64,000 bases of DNA from Lineus longissimus (Eukaryota > Nemertea > Pilidiophora > Heteronemertea > Lineidae): assembly GCF_910592395.1 (NCBI RefSeq), contig NC_088312.1, forward strand, positions 13,700,001 to 13,764,000. Direction: 5' to 3'. Position numbers and translations under genes: made by a program. The notes under the pieces were generated by a model, which had not been told where the DNA came from, ran no database searches, and worked only from the letters and a program-made list of their open reading frames with translations. This document shows, one piece after another, positions 24,254 to 33,841 of this stretch (position 1 is its first letter; every line of letters starts with the position of its first letter).

Positions 24254-25134
24254 AAAGCGAAGATGAGGAGGTCACATTCCAATATAGGCAGGATCCCACT
24301 CCCCCTTTACGTCATGACGCCGGAGACGGCCAAAGTGCAGGCAATTCAAAGTCATGGAACAAGCCTGTAAAGATCGACTGTTATAATGGCGTGGACCAAT
24401 CTTGGCGGGTCTGGCATAGGATGTTTGAGAGGATCGTCCCTATTGATAAATGGGAAAACGAGATGGCTAACAGGCTTTTCGCTCACCTTAAAGGAGCCGC
24501 ACTAGAGGTCGCATGCAACCTGCCCAATCATGAGTTAGAGCATTACGATAACCTTGTCCAGGTCCTTGAGCGTCAGTTTGGTCAATCCAAACAGTCAGAG
24601 CTTCATCTGGCAGAATTAAGGAACAGGAAAAAGAAACCCGAAGAGAGTTTCAGAGAATACGGACGCGCAATCAAGAAATTAAGCGCTTTGGCATATGACA
24701 CCAGCAGCTATGAAGCAAGGGAAAGACTGGCCAAAGTGGATTTTATTGCGGCCATACCGGATGCCAAACTAAGAGTCATGATCTTGCAAGGCCGCCCCAG
24801 CTGTCTAGACGAGGCCATTCAATTGGCAGAAGAATATTCGGGTTATCGAAAGTGGGCAGGTGTCGCTGATGAGAGACAAGCCAAGAAACCGGTCCGTAAC
24901 GTAACTCCACGAGTTGACGAAAACCCACTCGCTGATATTTTGAAAACCAACACAGAGTGTATGCAAAAACTACAAGAGACAATGGCACAACTGGCTATCA
25001 AAAAGAGAAAGAAACCAAGAAATGAAATTGAATGCTGGAACTGTGGCCAATTTGGCCACTTCAGCTCGGAATGCCCGCAACCAAGACAGGAAAACGATTT
25101 CAGGCCGACGCAGAGGGGAGAGCGCCGGTCTTAA
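24223..25134 (+). CDS. gag: Gypsy Gag (capsid and nucleocapsid)
   Basis: 303 residues. An acidic N-terminus is followed by a retrotransposon capsid-type helical domain (about residues 45-215; landmarks QSWRVWHRMFERI, LFAHLKGAALEVA, ESFREYGRAIKKLSALAYD). A single CCHC zinc knuckle CWNCGQFGHFSSEC lies near 270-283. Gag assembles the virus-like particle, and the knuckle packages element RNA. The frame is intact. The protease frame overlaps its last ~100 bases in the -1 frame, so Pol is probably made by -1 frameshifting; I did not find a clear slippery heptamer. Confidence 0.85.
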   Translation: MAEADAQHGIESEDEEVTFQYRQDPTPPLRHDAGDGQSAGNSKSWNKPVKIDCYNGVDQSWRVWHRMFERIVPIDKWENEMANRLFAHLKGAALEVACNLPNHELEHYDNLVQVLERQFGQSKQSELHLAELRNRKKKPEESFREYGRAIKKLSALAYDTSSYEARERLAKVDFIAAIPDAKLRVMILQGRPSCLDEAIQLAEEYSGYRKWAGVADERQAKKPVRNVTPRVDENPLADILKTNTECMQKLQETMAQLAIKKRKKPRNEIECWNCGQFGHFSSECPQPRQENDFRPTQRGERRS

Positions 25135-25808
25135 GCAACAATCCCCGACAGCATCCCCCGAGTTCGATGAAAAAGAAAGCAAAGATCTCTGAACCAACCC
25201 CCATCCGGCGCATAGGGCCCGTGTCGGATGATGGTTTGTTCGTTATTGGAAGAATCCATGACACAAGAGTAAGATTTATAATTGATACAGGATCATGTGT
25301 AACAATCCTTAGTCACGAAAAATACCTCCAAATTCGACCCACGGAAAGACCTAACTTAGAAAAGGCTGATATACGACTCACCACTGCCGATGACAGTCCT
25401 TTACGAGTTTATGGACAATGTGACGTTGATATTGGGATTCTACAGAAAGAAAAGACCCAATTTACCGTCATAGTAGCAGATGTACAAGCTGAGGGACTAT
25501 TAGGGATGGATTTCATAAGGTATTTCGGTTGCGAATTATATCCTTCCGCCAGATCTCTTGTTTGCCGTGGAGAACAAGTCGCATGCGGTGATTTAGGATC
25601 TGCTAAGATAGGCCAAGGGAGGAGCTGTCGGTTAGTGATTTCAGAAAGAACCACCATACCACCACGTTCACAGATCGTTGTCCTAACAAAGAAATCAAGA
25701 CCGCATATACGAGGGAAATGGGCAATTGCTGAACCAACTGGCGCGGTGAAAAATGCAAAATCCATAAAAGCGGGATGCATGGTGGGGGAAAGCGATCGTG
25801 GACTCTGA
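25032..25808 (+). CDS. Gypsy aspartic protease region of Pol
   Basis: The active-site motif FIIDTGSCVTIL lies near residue 85 and the flap/second motif EGLLGMDFIRYFGCEL near 155, both typical of retropepsins. The protease matures Gag-Pol. The frame is -1 relative to gag and overlaps it. It terminates at TGA 25806-25808, upstream of where RT should begin, so Pol is broken here in this copy. No ATG is needed because the product would come from frameshifting; the listed start is only the first Met. Confidence 0.75.
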   Translation: MLELWPIWPLQLGMPATKTGKRFQADAEGRAPVLSNNPRQHPPSSMKKKAKISEPTPIRRIGPVSDDGLFVIGRIHDTRVRFIIDTGSCVTILSHEKYLQIRPTERPNLEKADIRLTTADDSPLRVYGQCDVDIGILQKEKTQFTVIVADVQAEGLLGMDFIRYFGCELYPSARSLVCRGEQVACGDLGSAKIGQGRSCRLVISERTTIPPRSQIVVLTKKSRPHIRGKWAIAEPTGAVKNAKSIKAGCMVGESDRGL

Positions 25809-26324
25809 AAATTCACTAATTCCGATCCCTATGTAACAGATGATACGTCAATGTAACAGATGATACCATACTTTTAGAAGTCGACACAACAGACATGCGC
25901 AATTTCTGAACCTCGACAACAGGGATCGAGTCTCCCCAACCAGTAATAAGAGGAAAAGAGTGAGCTTTAAGGAACCAGAAAATGAAGATATATTAGCGCA
26001 AGATAACAGCGTCGCAGAGAATACGCGTAAAGAGAAGGTCACCTTTCATTCCGCTGAGGAGAGAAGAACGGGAGGACAGAAATTCCGAAGTTTAGTAGGT
26101 GCTGTGCCTTACACCCCTCGGACCTCCGGCCGTTTGTCTAACAGTACCGAAGGGAACACCGGTGATGTAAATATGTTAAAAGTTGGACAAGACGAGTATT
26201 CACCAAATCATTGTGATGCTCAGGACAAAGTTGATGTAGAGGAACTAAAGAACGATTTACCAGAGTCACTAAGGGATATGTTTATACGTGGATCAACCTG
26301 GAATGGCATGCGTGTTAAGTCTAT
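25809..26324 (+). pseudogene. Pol linker, frameshifted, with most of RT deleted
   Basis: A short direct repeat (TGTAACAGATGATAC twice, 25832-25866) marks a lesion. The linker then continues in another frame (25960-26328) and ends PESLRDMFIRGSTW, the sequence that precedes RT in this family. It runs directly into EWHAC, stop, VYLDD, which belongs to the RT active-site strand. The fingers and first half of the palm, with the first catalytic Asp, are therefore missing, an estimated 150 codons. This copy cannot encode a functional RT. Confidence 0.75.
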
Positions 26325-28835
26325 TTAGACGACGTAATTACCATGGGAAACGATTTTGAAGATGCTCTCTCCAATTTGTCCGAGGTGTTTAGTCGGCTCG
26401 AAAAGGCCGGCATCAAGTTAAAACCCAAAAAGTGCAACCTGATGCAGAAAGAGGTCGAGTTCCTTGGACATTTGATAACTGAGTACGGCGTGGGGACATC
26501 CCCAGAAAAGATTGAAGTCGTCAAGAACTGGCCGGTCCCCGAGAGTCTGACAGAAGTCAAATCTTTCCTGGGATTAGTGACGTATTACAAGGCGTATATT
26601 CCCTCGTTTGGAGATTTAGCCAGACCCTTATACAAGTTATCAAAGACAGACCAAGAATTCGTTTGGGACGAGGAATGCTCCGACTCCTTCAACAGACTAA
26701 AGGAATTGCTGATCACAGCACCCATACTGGGATATCCAAACAACCAAGGGAAATTCATATTGGATACAGACGCCTCTGGATATGCGATTGGGGCGGTCCT
26801 CAATCAGCTGCAAGGTGGACAAGAAAAGGTGATTTCATACGCCAGCAAAACTTTATCACCATCCGAAAAGAATTATTGTGTCACCAGGCGGGAATTGTTG
26901 GCTGTGGTGGTTTTTGTCAGGAAATATCGTCACTATCTATATGGGAAAAGATTCACAGTCAGAACTGATCACAGCTGTTTGCAGTGGTTAATGAACTTCA
27001 AAGAACCTGAGGGACAGTTGGCACGCTGGATAGAGTATTTAGGAACCTTTGATTTTGAAATAGTCCACCGGAAAGGTCTTCATCATGGAAACGCTGACGC
27101 CATGTCAAGAATTCCATGCAACTACTGCATTAAGAAGAACTATGATTCACCTTGTGTAAGGCAGATATCATCAACAGTAGGTAGCGAGGCATCACCATCG
27201 AACTCTTCAAATGAGGTGTCATCACAGACAGAACACTCAGGTCCATTGGAAGACGCCGCACCAACACAAATAAAGTGGATCCCCAAACATTGGTATCAAC
27301 GTCCCAGAGCGGCAAAGGGGAGAAGGAAACCTAAGAAGAAGGGAATTAGGTTTATCGGACAAATTCATATGGAAAAGGCCTTTGACTGGACTGACGAAAA
27401 GCTTAGAGAAGCACAAGGAAATGATTCGGAGTTTCGATGGATCTTCCAGTTGAAAGAAACTCACTCTGTACGTCCGGCCTGGCAATCCATCTCGTTGAAA
27501 GGAGAAGCTGATAAACACTACTGGTCCTTATGGGATCAATTGGAGTTTAAGAATGGTGTTCTGTGTCAACAGTACGTGTCAGATGACGGTAGGACCATGG
27601 TATTCAAGCCACTGCTACCACAAAGGTTCCGTGAAGAAACAATTGGTCAGTTACATTCGGCCAGAACTGCGGCTCATCTTGGTATACAAAGGACATACGA
27701 AAAGGTTAAAGCGAGGTTCTATTGGAAGAACATGAAAGACACTATCACAGAATTCTGTCAAAAATGCGATAAGTGCGAGTCAAGGAAAACTCCTCCGCAT
27801 CGTAATAGGGGCAAGTTACAGACGTATTTGACTCGTGTGCCAATGGAAAGAATCAGCACTGACATCCTCGGCCCATTACCAATCACTGCCAGACGGAACA
27901 AGTATATAATTTTAATTGGCGACCACTTCACAAAATGGATCGAAGGATATGCCCTACCTAATCAAGAAGCGATAACCGTAGCAAGAAAGATAGTCAAGGA
28001 GTTTATATGCAGGTATGGAGCGTTCAGGCAGCTCCATTCGGATCAAGGGACCAACTATGAGTCGAATCTGGTTAAGGAAGTCTGTCGAATTTTAGATATC
28101 CAGAAGACGAGGACTACGCCCGTCCATCCACAATCCGACGGGATGATAGAACGACACAATAGGACTCTCTTGAACTCCCTGGCAATGATGGTAAAGAAAA
28201 ACCAGAAGGATTGGGATGAGCAACTACCCTTCGCTATGATGGCCTATCGATCTTCTGTACACAGTATGACTCAAGAGACACCGTATTTTATGATGTTCGG
28301 TCGCCAGATGACCTTACCTCTAGACATATTATATGGAGACCCCAACACGGACGAAGTCGAAATCTCGCAGTATACCACAGAACTCAAGCTTAGACTAGAG
28401 AGCGCATTTGAGAATGTCCGGGAACAAATCGAGATTAAACATCAGAGACAGAAAAGAATGAATGACCAGCGGCATCACGGAAAGCCATTTAAAGTGGGAG
28501 ACTTCGTCTGGATCTATAATCCTAGATACAAGAAAGGCCTAGCCACCAAGCTCTGCTGTAACTGGGTTGGACCATACCTTGTCGTCAAGAGACTCTCGGA
28601 CACCATATACAGAGTACAAAAGACCAGGAACGCTACTCCAAAAGTACTACATTACGACAGGTTGAAACTGTATCGAGGGATAAATGCGAAACCTTGGCCC
28701 GTCAAAGAAATCGAAGCGAGAGAAATTGACCCCGAGGAACCGAATGATGACCAAACTTTTGCGGAAGAAACACCGCCGACCGACCGACTGAGACCAAGAA
28801 CAGATTTGCGCGCACCTAAAAGATATGAAAAATAA
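26319..28835 (+). CDS. Gypsy Pol C-terminal part: RT palm end, RNase H, integrase
   Basis: The frame opens with VYLDDVIT, the RT metal-binding box. It continues with LKPKKCNLMQKEVEFLGHLI (RT thumb side) and RNase H (LDTDASGYAIGAVL, RRELLAVVVF, RTDHSCLQWL, GNADAMSR). It then has an HHCC zinc domain (HLGIQRTYEKVKARFYW, CQKCDKCES) and an integrase core with STDILGPLP, HSDQGTNYES and QSDGMIERHN, so the D, D and E are all present with the usual spacing. It ends with a basic GPYLVV-type domain and no chromodomain. Open to TAA at 28835. RNase H removes template RNA and integrase inserts the cDNA. Confidence 0.88.
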   Translation, partial: VYLDDVITMGNDFEDALSNLSEVFSRLEKAGIKLKPKKCNLMQKEVEFLGHLITEYGVGTSPEKIEVVKNWPVPESLTEVKSFLGLVTYYKAYIPSFGDLARPLYKLSKTDQEFVWDEECSDSFNRLKELLITAPILGYPNNQGKFILDTDASGYAIGAVLNQLQGGQEKVISYASKTLSPSEKNYCVTRRELLAVVVFVRKYRHYLYGKRFTVRTDHSCLQWLMNFKEPEGQLARWIEYLGTFDFEIVHRKGLHHGNADAMSRIPCNYCIKKNYDSPCVRQISSTVGSEASPSNSSNEVSSQTEHSGPLEDAAPTQIKWIPKHWYQRPRAAKGRRKPKKKGIRFIGQIHMEKAFDWTDEKLREAQGNDSEFRWIFQLKETHSVRPAWQSISLKGEADKHYWSLWDQLEFKNGVLCQQYVSDDGRTMVFKPLLPQRFREETIGQLHSARTAAHLGIQRTYEKVKARFYWKNMKDTITEFCQKCDKCESRKTPPHRNRGKLQTYLTRVPMERISTDILGPLPITARRNKYIILIGDHFTKWIEGYALPNQEAITVARKIVKEFICRYGAFRQLHSDQGTNYESNLVKEVCRILDIQKTRTTPVHPQSDGMIERHNRTLLNSLAMMVKKNQKDWDEQLPFAMMAYRSSVHSMTQETPYFMMFGRQMTLPLDILYGDPNTDEVEISQYTTELKLRLESAFENVREQIEIKHQRQKRMNDQRHHGKPFKVGDFVWIYNPRYKKGLATKLCCNWVGPYLVVKRLSDTIYRVQKTRNATPKVLHYDRLKLYRGINAKPWPVKEIEAREIDPEEPNDDQTFAEETPPTDRLRPRTDLRAPKRYEK

Positions 28836-28877
28836 ATTTGCTACATCTCTCAAAACGATCTCTTCTCTTCCTTTAGC

Positions 28878-29306
28878 ATGCCGTTCAAGAAGCCAACCGA
28901 ATATTTTCCATGCAATCTGTGCAAGAAAGTCTACACCACGCAGAAATCGTTGCAGACGCATATCACAGTATGTCAGAAGAAGCCGCACGTTCCTTGCCCG
29001 TATACCTTTTGCGGGATCAAGTTTACGACAACCGAGCGCGCTGAAATGCACGCCAGAGAAGAACACAAGTTGCCGGCAACACCATGCCCGTATCAGTGCG
29101 GACAGGAATTTTCGACACGACCAAAGGCCATGGAACACGCCATGAAGGACCACCTCCAGCCTCCCCCTGAGGACATTCGAATCGTTGTCAGGAGAGACCA
29201 AGAAGAAGAATCGGCAGAATCTAAAGACACTATACAGACATTTATTTACGAAACGGTTACCGAGAAAGGAGTGAAAGTAACCCTCGAAGAAACCTGGGAA
29301 TTCTAA
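28878..29306 (+). CDS. Gypsy accessory ORF X: three C2H2-type zinc fingers
   Basis: 142 residues, intact, in the env position, 42 bases after pol. Three fingers have regular x12 spacing: CNLC...H...C near residues 12-32, CPYTFC...H...H near 40-63, and CPYQC...H...H near 70-92. The tail is acidic (RRDQEEESAESKD) and ends GVKVTLEETWEF. There is no signal peptide or membrane segment, so it is not an envelope protein. A pyrimidine tract and AG (28861-28876) end one base before the ATG, as expected of a splice acceptor for a subgenomic message. The role is unknown; nucleic-acid binding is inferred from the fingers. Confidence 0.7.
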   Translation: MPFKKPTEYFPCNLCKKVYTTQKSLQTHITVCQKKPHVPCPYTFCGIKFTTTERAEMHAREEHKLPATPCPYQCGQEFSTRPKAMEHAMKDHLQPPPEDIRIVVRRDQEEESAESKDTIQTFIYETVTEKGVKVTLEETWEF

Positions 29307-29393
29307 CTGACACGATAAACATCTCCTAATTTACTAAAAGCCACGTTTTTCCTCACGTTACATCACTCAGCCATGATTTTCCTCCTTTTCAGT

Positions 29394-30422
29394 ATGGTAT
29401 TCAACAGACCACGAAAGCACGAATGTCATCTGTGCCACAGCGTCTTTGGGACGGAGAAGTCCAGAGCGGTGCACAAGTTGAGTTGTCGAGCCGGGTCCGC
29501 GATGAAGAGGGAGGACGGTATCGCCATGATAAAGAAGAAATTATGGAGCAGCGTCGGCTCGATGTATGAGTGTCGAGACTGCGGACGGCATTTCGGGAGC
29601 TCGATCAAGCTGGTTGACCACCGTACGGTATGTCCCAAAGCCAAAAAGAGGTAGGAACAGATAGCGAGGTCGGTGAGCCGGGACTGTAGTAACAGTGCAG
29701 AGGGACGATCTACCCCACGCGAAAGTTCAGAACGTACTGTTCCGTCGGAAAGAGATCATCACGCCACCGAAGATCAGCGCGCCTCAGCTAATTCCAAAGA
29801 AAAGGAACGCGTGCGCCATGAAGGGAAAGATCAGCGCGCAACAGAAGACCATTGCACAGCAACCATCAAGGAAAAACAACGTAGCTCCAAGCACCATGAC
29901 GAAAGAATGAAAGAACAAGAGCGTCGCCACAACAGGGTGATCGGCACGTCGACGGAAGAGAGAGAAAATCCCCCGAAGACCTCGCCCGCTAAGGAGCCGC
30001 CCGTGAAAGCACCCCGAATGGTACACAACGACGTACCGGAGGTTCCGCTCTTCGATTCCCCCATCCGAGTAACGGTATCTTCGCCTACACACTTTGTAGA
30101 GTCCGACTCCGACGATGAGGTCAATATTCTAGAGATTTTGGGACACATAAGCGAGAAGGCTGCGGAAACCGTCAGTAACCGAACGCCAAGCTGTCTACAC
30201 CAAAGACCAGGATGACCAGAACGGTCAAAGGACCATCGGTGCCGCTGCCAAAAGTAAGCGCCAAGAACGGGCCAAAACCACCGTTCGCGGGACTGCGCCC
30301 GAACATCTTTGATAATGTCCTCCCTAAACGATACACGCGCAAGATCACCAAAGAAACCCGGCGGTATCAAGAAGATAACAGAGGAGACATGGGAAAACGA
30401 AGTCTGCACCATCATGCAGTAG
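29394..30422 (+). pseudogene. Gypsy accessory ORF Y: two zinc fingers and charged tail, interrupted
   Basis: One forward frame runs from MVFNRPRKHE to KKITEETWENE, with stops at 29652 (TAG), 30213 (TGA) and 30246 (TAA). Two C2HC fingers with x12 spacing are present (CHLCHSVFG...C and CRDCGRHFG...C). A long charged region rich in Lys, Glu, Arg and Ser follows. The last residues GIKKITEETWE match the GVKVTLEETWE tail of ORF X, so the two look like diverged duplicates. CTCCTTTTCAG ends at 29392, one base before the first ATG, again acceptor-like. AG|GTAGG at the first stop might be a donor, in which case that stop would be intronic. Function unknown. Confidence 0.55.
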
Positions 30423-30550
30423 GAACCTGTCCCTTACGTTAGAGTTCTCATGGCGCGCTGCGCAATAACACGTTCCTGTTAGTGATAACAAACGGCCTCA
30501 CTTCTGAATAATTTTTCCATAATCAAATTCAAACTCGGCTTGAATTTTAG

Positions 30551-30560
30551 TTGGGGGTTG
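30551..30560 (+). other. purine-rich (polypurine-like) tract before the 3' LTR
   Basis: TTGGGGGTTG lies directly before the 3' LTR start at 30561. A G-rich tract here is where plus-strand DNA priming begins in LTR retrotransposons, although this one contains T residues and is not a classic polypurine tract. Confidence 0.4.
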
Positions 30561-32642
30561 TGTAGAATTCTTGGTAAATTCTTACGTATAATTCAAAATT
30601 ATTCCCACCCTCCTTTCCATAGTCTCCATCTACCACTGAAACACCCCTTTGTTTGTCCAGTACAGCAAGTAAGACTGTCATTCCCTTTTCCCCCTTTAAA
30701 TTTTGCTCCTTGATTACTACCTCCATCACTCGAGCCTTAGTTTGGGTTTGTTGTATGTGAAAATACAGATACTCTAGTTTGAGATAAGAAATAAGCTTTT
30801 GAATCCGAGTTGAGTGCCATAAATCATCAAACTGGTCGTTTCTTTACATAATGTAACAGTATTTGTCTCTGTGTGTATCACATTGTGTGGTCCATTGTTA
30901 TGCTCTGTGTACATTTCGTGTACATTACACCGCTACGGTTTTATACTTGTTTACGTTTCAAAACTCCATCTAAAACATATTTTCTTCCTCACCAAATCCT
31001 TTATTACGCCCAGATGATGTACTTGCGGTCACTCACCTCATATTCTTGCTATGCAAATCATGATAATGATCACAGTTTGATGAAGAAATCAGAGATTTGA
31101 TAGGACACTTTTGACGCGCCGTCGGACTCTTCTCCGCGCGCCTGGATGACAGTTCTTTCGGACAATCCACCGTATATCGATTGAAATAACGTCAAGCCTA
31201 CGCATACGAACTCTTTCATGTTTGACGACTTTGTAGTCAGAGATATTGTTGAGACAATGGTGTACGTCTTTTTCGGGTTATGACTCATCTATGATACTAT
31301 TTTTATCAAGTTTTACGGGTCACGCCTTCTACGGCCTGTGATCCGCGTCAAATCACTTTACGTTGACAACGACGTACACTTTCGATCTGGACACACGTCC
31401 CTCAGTCATTCTTTAATATTTCCTAAACCGTACATCAAAATCTCACTAAATCCTGAATACGAATTCTTGTTTATGTCAACTACCAGTAGTATGTAACCAT
31501 TTTAGGGTTATGTGCTTTGAGTTTAAGACATTTAATGACAAAGCTAGATGAAGTGCGATGCAGCCGTCTTATTCTACTGACGTAATACCTTAGACGCTCG
31601 AGCTTCCAGTGCCCGACACCTGTTTTAGAAGTTAAAATATGTAAGATTTAGACATATAACCATTATCAAAATTTGTATATATGATCTTGAGAATCATTAG
31701 AAAGATTTGGATGGGTTCGATTGAAGGTTATATGTTTCGTTATAGAGTTATCAAGGCGATCGTATCGGTATAAATTGAGAATGCGGCGTCACATCCATTT
31801 ACGTTAAAGGCTTAACCATTACGCACATCGGCGTCATTTCCTAGATGCCCTGTGTTTAGTTCAAAAGTGCTCAAAACTCTTCCATTAAAAAGCCATGGAA
31901 GTTTTTCCTATCTTTTCTTCTAACAATATGGGATCAATTCCATGTTTCAGTTTTCTGGTTATTAGAACCGCATGCTTGCCGTTTCGAATTATATTCGGCA
32001 TTCCCTCTCAAAAATTGACTAAATTTCGGGTCACGTGACGTGATTCTAGCCTCGTGATTGGATGTGGCGTGACGTCGTGAAGCTATAAATGACTTAAAAA
32101 TTTTTTATGTAATCACTCTTGACTTGTGTCTCAAACCGAAAGGTTGGTACTCAGGCGTTGGCGGGCTCCGCCCCGTCGGGACGCCGCTGGTGTAGTTGAC
32201 AAGGGTCGTGAATATACTAATAATATAGAGTTCAACTTTAAATGGCATCGGGCCACCCATGCCTTATACTAAATATGAAAGCAAATATATGAAACGACAG
32301 TTAGATTATGTTACAGGAATTTATTGCTGAGCAAGGTTATGAGCATGATCGATGTAAAATACCTTATGAGACAGAAAGATGAAAAGAAATCTACATTTTC
32401 GTTAAATTGATGACTTTGTTGGCCATTTATACCTACCCACAGACTTTGTAGCGGCGCCCTTCGGATAACGTAAGTTGGGATCATCTATAGAGTACTCGGG
32501 TTATCCTATTCATATATTAGACTTGTCAAGACAAGTCTTTAACCAGGTTGTGACAATGATCAAGTGTGACACTCTATGGATGGTGCTATATCTCAGAAGC
32601 ATCCGGTACGACACCGAGTCAACCAGTAGGAAAATCGCTACA
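30561..32642 (+). repeat. 3' LTR of the Gypsy element
   Basis: A direct copy of 21604-23685 with the same ends. The largest local difference is near 32150, where CAGGCGTTGGCGGG stands for TAGGCTCCCAGGGGG. It is followed by the CGCC target duplication. Confidence 0.93.
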
Positions 32643-33325
32643 CGCCACCAGGTGACATATTATGAAACTTTTAAAAGCTGACAATTTTACTCCTTAATTT
32701 ACTCTTTTGTTGACATTAGATCTTTTTTCAACATAAACATTGGTTCAGAAGATATTGCTGAAAAAGTGAAAATACTTCGCGGGCACCCAGCTCCACCTAG
32801 GATCAACGAATCGCGACAAAATTTGGTTTTCAAGTAGAGTTCAGTGTGCCCTTTATTGCTAATATGTTACTTTGGCCAAGGTGTGCCAGGCTAAAAAACG
32901 TGTGGCCCATGTTGACGGATGGATGGATGGAAGGACTGACATACGCCATCTGAACCATTTGACAAGCTCAGCTGACTTTGTCAGCTGAGCTAAAAACTTC
33001 TCTATCCACCGCCCCTCGTTTCTCTTTGCTCATACTTCTCGTTACCCTTCTGACGAGATGTGACCCCCCCTCCCTACCGCGATAACCACATTCCTGAGGT
33101 AGCAAATCATACAGCAGAGGTCTGATAGCCATGCACGTCGTGCGGCCTGCGAAAAGATTTTTTTTCTTTCTGAAAACGTCATAAACGCAAGTTTATCAGT
33201 TGTCAATGATAACCTGCACCCAAAATCATTTCACAGGCTCCAATGGAATGTTGAGATGACTGACAAGATTTTACTCGTGCACTGAAATGGGGGATAGCTT
33301 TTCAGCCATTATGATTATCTTGCAG

Positions 33326-33841
33326 ATTGCCCAGTCGCCAACAGGATGGTTAAGGGTCGCTACAATGATAGAATACATCGACCAGGTACTCGAGCCATTC
33401 GTCGGCGAGGACACAACCTATCTCCACCTCTGGGACCGTGCCAGGGTCCATCTCAATGACGAAGTTGCTATCCGAATCATCCAGCTTGGGGCACTAATTC
33501 AACTGATCCCAGCAAATTCTACGCCATTATTAGAGCCTCTAGACCTCACAGTGATGGGCAGCTTCAAGACAAAACTTCGACATGCATGGAAAGCATGGAA
33601 GACGGCCCACACACTGGCGGACGGTGCCTGCCCCCAAATTACCCTACTTGAGGTTGCCAATCTGATTGGGAGGGCATGGGAAGAAGTTCCACAACACGTG
33701 ATTTTCAATGGATTTCGAGCGGCCGGTCTTGTGCAGGACGATGCAGCAGAGGGGGAGGCTCTTGCAGACGCCGGAGAAGACGCCGAAGAGAATGATGGAC
33801 TTCATTTCATTCCTGTAATGGAACAAGAGGAAGAAGACTAA
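33326..33841 (+). CDS. pogo-like transposase, DDE domain part 2 (last exon)
   Basis: The acceptor ATTATCTTGCAG ends at 33325 and the exon enters in phase 0, agreeing with the GTAAGT donor at 19838. It reads TGWLRVATMIEYIDQVLEPF, then LHLWDRARVHLNDEV (second Asp), then PANSTPLLEPLDLTVMGSFK (third Asp), the D-D-D signature of pogo/Tigger DDE_1. An acidic tail ends EEED before TAA. A polyadenylation signal AATAAA lies at 33855. In the family this domain cuts and joins transposon ends. The intron before it is now about 13.5 kb because of the nested insertions. All three acidic residues are kept, but the splicing problems upstream make function doubtful. Confidence 0.72.
   Translation: MAQSPTGWLRVATMIEYIDQVLEPFVGEDTTYLHLWDRARVHLNDEVAIRIIQLGALIQLIPANSTPLLEPLDLTVMGSFKTKLRHAWKAWKTAHTLADGACPQITLLEVANLIGRAWEEVPQHVIFNGFRAAGLVQDDAAEGEALADAGEDAEENDGLHFIPVMEQEEED

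Larger units (their letters stand above)
21604..32642 (+). mobile_element. Ty3/Gypsy LTR retrotransposon with 3' zinc-finger genes
   Basis: Two LTRs of 2,082 bases (21604-23685 and 30561-32642) begin TGTAGAATTC and end CGCTACA. The 4-bp duplication CGCC flanks the whole element (21600-21603 and 32643-32646). The interior holds a primer-binding site, leader ORFs, gag, protease, a deleted RT, RNase H, integrase, two zinc-finger reading frames and a purine-rich tract. I counted roughly 30 differences between the LTRs (about 98.5% identity), so the insertion is fairly young. The order gag-PR-RT-RH-IN and the D-D-E integrase place it in Ty3/Gypsy. Confidence 0.93.
19887..32996 (+). mobile_element. 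HINE-like element, second family, split by a Gypsy insertion
   Basis: It starts AACAAGAGGCCCACGAGCCT, GCGCTCAGCTGG. It ends with a GGATGGATGG tract and the perfect hairpin AGCTCAGCTGAC-TTT-GTCAGCTGAGCT at 32965-32991, then AAAAA. The 3' part (GCGACAAAATTTGGTTTTCA) matches the corresponding part of the element at 13783-15477. Removing the Gypsy element leaves about 2.07 kb. It sits in the last intron of the pogo-like gene. Confidence 0.68.

Noticed and set aside
30212-30442. Separate 76-residue gene overlapping ORF Y by ATGA
   Set aside because: The tail homology to ORF X lies in the ORF Y frame, not in this one, so this frame is probably a shadow.
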